The notes below the pieces were generated by a model. That model was not told the origin of the DNA, did not search any database, and saw nothing but the letters and a program-made list of their open reading frames with translations. Positions 59,787 through 64,000 of a DNA stretch of 64,000 nt are shown piece after piece. Location: the NCBI GenBank assembly GCA_937944105.1, contig CALDZP010000046.1, forward strand, positions 1 through 64,000, given 5' to 3'. Position 1 is the first letter of the stretch. The number at the start of each line of letters is the position of its first letter. Position numbers and translations under genes: made by a program. The stretch is from an uncultured Ignavibacteria bacterium (GTDB taxonomy: Bacteria; Bacteroidota; Ignavibacteria; Ch128b).

Positions 59787-60433
59787 TATAATTGATACCT
59801 CACTCCAAGTTTTATTCCAAATGAATTAAATGAGAGATTTAATTGCTCGTATGGTTGTCTATTAATTAAAAAATTATACATAGAAAGATCATTCAAGAAA
59901 GCCATTCGATAGTTCAAACCAAGATCGACATAAAGTTGATGACTTAATGCAGTATACACAACAGATTTAATTTGAAAGCTTAATCCTTTTGTCTCTTCTG
60001 TTAATTTTTGTAGAGAACCTGGTTGTGTTTCATTCACTGCTCCGAGAATATATCCTGCTCCAAATCCAAATTGAAAACCGTAAAAAGGAAATTTTAAATC
60101 ATAAAGAAAATTTGCTTCAGGATAATAGAAAACATACTCAAACTGATAATTTCCAATACCGTAATTATTTGAGAATGAATTAAGTGAAAATCCAAAACTG
60201 GTTTCGATTGAAAAATTTGGAGTAAGATTTGAACCTACGAGTGCATAAAATTCTATTTCGGAATGTGAATCATCACGACGGTTATTAAAATTCCAATTGT
60301 AATGGAGATAGTCATTTAATTTTTCTATTGTTTTGTAATTTAATCCCATTCCACCAGATAAATAAAATTCCTGCGCCTCCGATTTTCCAATAATCAAGAC
60401 AAAAAGTATTAAAGTAATTCTAATATTTTTCAT
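59786..60433 (-). CDS. Predicted outer-membrane barrel protein
   Basis: A 215-residue protein with a signal peptide (MKNIRITLILFVLIIGKSEAQ) and an aromatic-rich alternating pattern throughout, ending in NSFGIKLGVRYQL, as in small outer-membrane barrels. The family is unknown. It shares one base with uppP and starts a run that continues through cyclophilin, the SNF transporter, holA and the sigma genes. Confidence 0.65.
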   Translation of the reverse strand: MKNIRITLILFVLIIGKSEAQEFYLSGGMGLNYKTIEKLNDYLHYNWNFNNRRDDSHSEIEFYALVGSNLTPNFSIETSFGFSLNSFSNNYGIGNYQFEYVFYYPEANFLYDLKFPFYGFQFGFGAGYILGAVNETQPGSLQKLTEETKGLSFQIKSVVYTALSHQLYVDLGLNYRMAFLNDLSMYNFLINRQPYEQLNLSFNSFGIKLGVRYQL

Positions 60434-60668
60434 AATTCATTTGTTTGAAGTGTAAAGTTATGAAGTGATAAGGACTATTTCAAAGAATTGTATCAAGTAC
60501 ATATAAAACTTTTGATATGTTTGTTCTTCCTTTATTTTGAAAGATCAATTATCATATATTCACTGTAAAAAACGAATAGCGATTTGATATTGAATACAAA
60601 ACCGTTACATATTTTTTTATTTTTGAAAGTTAGATAAAAAAATTCCTAATTTAATCAGGAACAGTATA

Positions 60669-61325
60669 ATGAAAAAAATAAAAATTCAAAATTCACAAAA
60701 AGAATTTGTTGTTGGTAAAATTGCCTGCGTTGGTAAAAATTATCTTGAGCATGCAAAAGAATTAGGAGATGCTATTCCAGAAAAGCCAGTCATCTTTTTA
60801 AAGCCTGCATCATCCATAATTTTCAGCGGTGAAAAGATTATATACCCAGAATTTTCAAAATCACTTCATTACGAAACTGAGCTTGTTCTTTTAATTGGTA
60901 AGACTGGTAAAAAGATTTCAAAACAAAATGCACTTGAACACATTGAAGCATATGCAGTTGGTCTTGATATGACGCTTAGAGACTTACAATCTGAAGCAAA
61001 AAGTAAAGGTCATCCATGGACAATTTCAAAATGTTTTGATACTTCAACTGTGCTCAGCGAATTTATTCCAAAAGTTGATGTAAAAAATCCAAATTCTCTT
61101 GAACTTAAACTCTGGATAAATGGTGAATTAAAACAACACGATAACACTTCAAATATGATTTATTCCGTTGAAGAAATTATTGAATATTTGTCTTATTATT
61201 TTACACTTGAAGAAGGTGATTTAGTATTTACCGGAACTCCTAAAGGAGTAGGTGAAGTCAAAAGAGGTGATAAATTAATTGCAGAGATTTCTGGAGTTGG
61301 CAAACTAAAAACTGAAGTAATTTGA
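60669..61325 (+). CDS. Fumarylacetoacetate hydrolase-family protein (acylpyruvase-like)
   Basis: A 218-residue FAH-fold enzyme. GKIACVGKNYLEHAKELG and PVIFLKPASSII form the start, and HYETELVLLIG gives the two metal Glu residues, with the third ligand in GLDMTLRDLQ. KGHPWTISKCFDT and TGTPKGVG complete the active site. Its short length fits the FAHD1/acylpyruvase and oxaloacetate-tautomerase group rather than the long fumarylacetoacetase. AGGAA lies upstream of the ATG. Confidence 0.9.
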   Translation: MKKIKIQNSQKEFVVGKIACVGKNYLEHAKELGDAIPEKPVIFLKPASSIIFSGEKIIYPEFSKSLHYETELVLLIGKTGKKISKQNALEHIEAYAVGLDMTLRDLQSEAKSKGHPWTISKCFDTSTVLSEFIPKVDVKNPNSLELKLWINGELKQHDNTSNMIYSVEEIIEYLSYYFTLEEGDLVFTGTPKGVGEVKRGDKLIAEISGVGKLKTEVI

Positions 61326-61355
61326 GATTTCTACAAAACTTTTGAGATTAAGATC

Positions 61356-63392
61356 TCAACTTTTAATATAGAAAATTCTACCATAATGGAATTCACCATT
61401 TGTAACTTGAATTGTATAAAGAAAAGCTCCAGTCGAATTCAAAACTTCATCAAGATTGAGCTCAATTTCGTGGTTCCCGGGTCTTAAAAAACCACTATAG
61501 ATAGATTTGATAAGTTCCCCTTTTAGATCATACAAGTTGATTAAAACGAATTCAGATTTAAATGGGTTAAGAATATCTCTTGCCTTTGAAATTTTAAATT
61601 TGAGAGAATACTTCTTTTCAAATGGATTGTTATTCCAATAAACTTTAACAGGATTTTCCTTAGCTCTAAAATAGAAGTTAACAAGGTTCTGAGGAAAATT
61701 AGATTTATAATAATAGAAATTCCCTTCATAGTCACCAATCACAAGTTCCATTTTACCATCACCATCAAGATCAGCAAAACCAGGTGAGGAGTTCTGCTTC
61801 ACCTTTACATCTTTAAATAAATCTCTATTTAATTCAAAGATAGGGAAATTACGAGTGCCAGTATTTTCATAATAAATTAATCTCCCATCTCTACCACCAA
61901 TTACAAGATCAAAATCACCGTCATTATCAACATCAGCAAAAGTTGGTCGAGAATCGTAAAGGAAATTTACATTTTTCAAAATCGAATTATCAACTCTAAA
62001 TTTATTTGATTCTTGATTTATCAACATTAAAAATTGATTTGGTAATCCACCACAGATTAGTAAATCTACCAAACCATCTCCATTTATATCTGCAGCAGCT
62101 GGAGCACTTTTCTCAGCTAATCTAAAATTTTTAAAGATGTTAATGTTTTCTACGAAATTCGACTTATTGTTAATGAAGCAATAAACTTTTCCGTCAAGGG
62201 CACCAGAAATAATATCAAAATCTTTGTCATTATCGATATCAACAAAAATAGGAGTACTAAATGAAGAAACTCTTAAATTTGAAAAAACTTTGTTATCCTT
62301 CTTGAAAACAGGATTAAATTTTGAACCTTCATTTCTAAAGAATTGAAATCCTCCGAGATAGTCTCCACTAAGCAAATCAAAATCGCCATCATTATCAAAA
62401 TCGGCAAAAGAGACAGAAGCAGAACCACCAGAAATTCGAATTGGTTCAAATAACTGTGGTTCTCTTTTAAATTTTGGAATTTTATTATTACCAATATTAC
62501 GATAAAAATAAAGTTCACCATCAGCTGAACCATAAATTAAATCATAATCACCGTCATTATCTAAATCAACGAAGGTAGGAGTTTTCCAATACGATTTAGT
62601 TTCAAATTCGCCAAATGTAAAGGATTGGCGAGACCATTGAGGATTTTTCTTCGAACCAACATTTACAAAATATGCAAATGTATTTTGATCTCTCCCAATT
62701 AGAAGTTCAACTTTTCCATCATTATTTAAATCAGCAAAAGCCGGAAAAGCATTCATCCCAACATCTTGAATTCCTCTGGTTAATGCTTTATCAATTACAA
62801 ATCTTGGAAAAGTTTTTCTTCCCGTGTTTCTGAAACCTAAAATTGTTCCAGGAGCTGGACCACCAAATAATGACTCCCCAATTCCAATAAACAAATCTAG
62901 ATCACCATCGCCATCTATGTCAACAAAGACAGGTTTGGCATCATTACCAATAAGTTTATTCACTTCGAAAAAGAAATTATCAATTTTAAAAAAGATAGGA
63001 AAAGTTTTATCACCAACATTTCTGTAGTATTGAAGTCCTCGAAAGGAACTAAGAATTAAATCATAATCACCATCACCATCCAGATCAACAAGAAAAGGAT
63101 AAGAAATAGAGTTATGATATTCTTTTTCATTTACTTCTTTAAGCAAATTATCGTCTCGCACAAATCTTGGATTTTCTGGAGTCCCAACATTTTTGAAAAA
63201 TAAAACATTATTTAACGAAGAACTCCCAAGAAATAAATCAAGATCACCATCTCCATCAATGTCACAAAAGAAAGGAGAACTGAAACTAATTGCTTGAATT
63301 TCATTAGGCGTGAAAATAGAATCAACACGAATCCAGTTTTGACTATAACTTAAATGAGTTAGTATGATTAATAAAACAGAGGTTAATTTCAT
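61356..63392 (-). CDS. Secreted FG-GAP/VCBS-repeat protein with a T9SS-like tail
   Basis: A 678-residue exported protein. After a signal peptide (MKLTSVLLIILTHLSYSQ) come about ten to twelve repeats with FVDIDGDGDLDLFLGS, FADFDNDGDFDLLSGD and similar, which fold into a beta-propeller with calcium-binding D-x-D-x-D-G loops. The last 90 or so residues (from KVYWNNNPFEKKYSLKF to GRIFYIKS) resemble a T9SS sorting domain. The start at 63392 is chosen because the signal peptide begins there and it avoids an overlap with the STAS gene. Confidence 0.85.
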   Translation of the reverse strand: MKLTSVLLIILTHLSYSQNWIRVDSIFTPNEIQAISFSSPFFCDIDGDGDLDLFLGSSSLNNVLFFKNVGTPENPRFVRDDNLLKEVNEKEYHNSISYPFLVDLDGDGDYDLILSSFRGLQYYRNVGDKTFPIFFKIDNFFFEVNKLIGNDAKPVFVDIDGDGDLDLFIGIGESLFGGPAPGTILGFRNTGRKTFPRFVIDKALTRGIQDVGMNAFPAFADLNNDGKVELLIGRDQNTFAYFVNVGSKKNPQWSRQSFTFGEFETKSYWKTPTFVDLDNDGDYDLIYGSADGELYFYRNIGNNKIPKFKREPQLFEPIRISGGSASVSFADFDNDGDFDLLSGDYLGGFQFFRNEGSKFNPVFKKDNKVFSNLRVSSFSTPIFVDIDNDKDFDIISGALDGKVYCFINNKSNFVENINIFKNFRLAEKSAPAAADINGDGLVDLLICGGLPNQFLMLINQESNKFRVDNSILKNVNFLYDSRPTFADVDNDGDFDLVIGGRDGRLIYYENTGTRNFPIFELNRDLFKDVKVKQNSSPGFADLDGDGKMELVIGDYEGNFYYYKSNFPQNLVNFYFRAKENPVKVYWNNNPFEKKYSLKFKISKARDILNPFKSEFVLINLYDLKGELIKSIYSGFLRPGNHEIELNLDEVLNSTGAFLYTIQVTNGEFHYGRIFYIKS

Positions 63393-63423
63393 ATTGATTT
63401 CATTTAGTGACGGGAAAAAACAA

Positions 63424-63771
63424 CTATATCTTTGTGGAAACAAAATTCTGAATTGCTTCCTGTTTGTTTGAAAATATCTTAAATATTTTATCCATTCTCG
63501 TCATTTCAAGACTTGTAATGATGTTAGGATTATTAACAACAAGATGGATATTACCACCAAGTGGTAGTAATTTTTTATAAGAGACAACAAGAACACCAAG
63601 AAAAGTGCTGTCAACAAACTCACACGGTGAAAAATCAACAACCAAAAACTTTTCACCGCTATCTATTGCACCGAAAATTATCTCTTTAAAGTCATTTGCA
63701 AGATAAATACTTGTTCTAACTATATTAACTTCTATTACTAAAACATTATCCTGCTTAATAGATTGAATCAT
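63424..63771 (-). CDS. STAS-domain protein
   Basis: A 115-residue protein of the SpoIIAA-like STAS fold (FLVVDFSPCEFVDSTFLGVLV, GGNIHLVV). DSTFLG holds the likely phosphorylation serine. It differs from the STAS protein at 25613 and is followed by the FG-GAP gene. No kinase or phosphatase partner is nearby. Confidence 0.8.
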   Translation of the reverse strand: MIQSIKQDNVLVIEVNIVRTSIYLANDFKEIIFGAIDSGEKFLVVDFSPCEFVDSTFLGVLVVSYKKLLPLGGNIHLVVNNPNIITSLEMTRMDKIFKIFSNKQEAIQNFVSTKI

Positions 63772-64000
63772 TTTACTTTCTTATTCATTACCTTTTGTAC
63801 TCTTCAAAAATAAAAAAAAGAAGGTTAAATGCATAAAACTAAATAAAAATATCATTAGTGAATTTGCTTATTAAACTTTCTCACCCATCAACATTGATTT
63901 GAACCCTCATCTTTTCAATTTATAACCATAATACCTTTTGAAATTTTTCAATAAAAATGATTACCCCACAAAACTTAAATAACAAAAACTTTCAATTTTC
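63772..64000. other. Right-hand edge of the window
   Basis: AT-rich sequence upstream of the STAS gene. No feature is recognised; a gene may begin beyond the edge. Confidence 0.3.

Overview
The window looks like chromosomal DNA from an AT-rich (about 30-33% GC by eye), didermic bacterium of the Bacteroidota/Ignavibacteriota side of the tree, most likely an Ignavibacteria-type organism. This is inferred from a subtilase ending in a type IX secretion (T9SS) sorting domain with the YPNPFNP motif, a PorV/PorQ-like outer-membrane protein, FadL/OmpP1, OmpA proteins with thrombospondin-type-3 repeats, an HU-SPOR fusion, and one good TTG-N20-TAnnTTTG promoter. No phage, insertion sequence, CRISPR array or rRNA operon was seen. 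The one RNA gene that could be named is a tRNA-Leu(GAG).

Layout. 1-0.55 kb: a cluster of short palindromic repeats. 0.56-5.6 kb: a UbiD-family decarboxylase, then a plus-strand run of class V aminotransferase, PabA/TrpG amidotransferase and an ArsB/NhaD-type permease. 6.2-11.7 kb: PpiD-like foldase, RsmB/NOP2-type RNA methyltransferase, a metallo-beta-lactamase-fold hydrolase and an EamA exporter. 12-20 kb: an outer-membrane protein with a T9SS subtilase, and a three-gene run of related barrel proteins (two with TSP3 repeats and OmpA domains). 20-32 kb: nadA behind an unusual two-hairpin leader, a histidine kinase/amidase/purA run, a STAS protein, secF-secD, a glycosyltransferase and ychF. 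32-37.4 kb: a GDSL lipoprotein, FadL, a 1 kb gene-free repeat cluster and an M19 dipeptidase. 37.8-47.3 kb: a tightly packed operon (DUF92 lipid kinase fusion, 989-residue TPR protein, outer-membrane barrel, HU, HU-TM-SPOR, ExbB, ExbD, TonB). 47.4-54.4 kb: TPR protein, tRNA-Leu, an ECF sigma/anti-sigma/Spy-like module, a PorV-like gene with a lipoprotein, rseP and dxr. 54.5-60.4 kb: anti-sigma, ECF sigma, holA, a 38-codon MetS-like gene, an SNF transporter, cyclophilin, uppP and an outer-membrane protein. 60.7-64 kb: an FAH-family hydrolase, an FG-GAP repeat protein and a STAS protein.

The dominant theme is envelope biology: Sec translocation (secDF), periplasmic folding (PpiD, cyclophilin), peptidoglycan and lipid carrier metabolism (amidase, uppP, dxr), outer-membrane proteins, and two ECF sigma modules beside rseP. 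The strongest candidates for undescribed biology are (1) the nadA leader, with two hairpins that both display AGGAGG in the loop; (2) the operon that puts two HU-family DNA-binding proteins, one membrane-anchored with a SPOR domain, together with a TonB-ExbBD motor, a TPR scaffold and a barrel; (3) an M19 dipeptidase with a T9SS-like sorting domain placed before the enzyme; (4) a natural VTE5-VTE6-like kinase fusion; and (5) a palindromic repeat family with fixed arms and changing paired cores, including a roughly 140 bp inverted duplication 35 kb apart.
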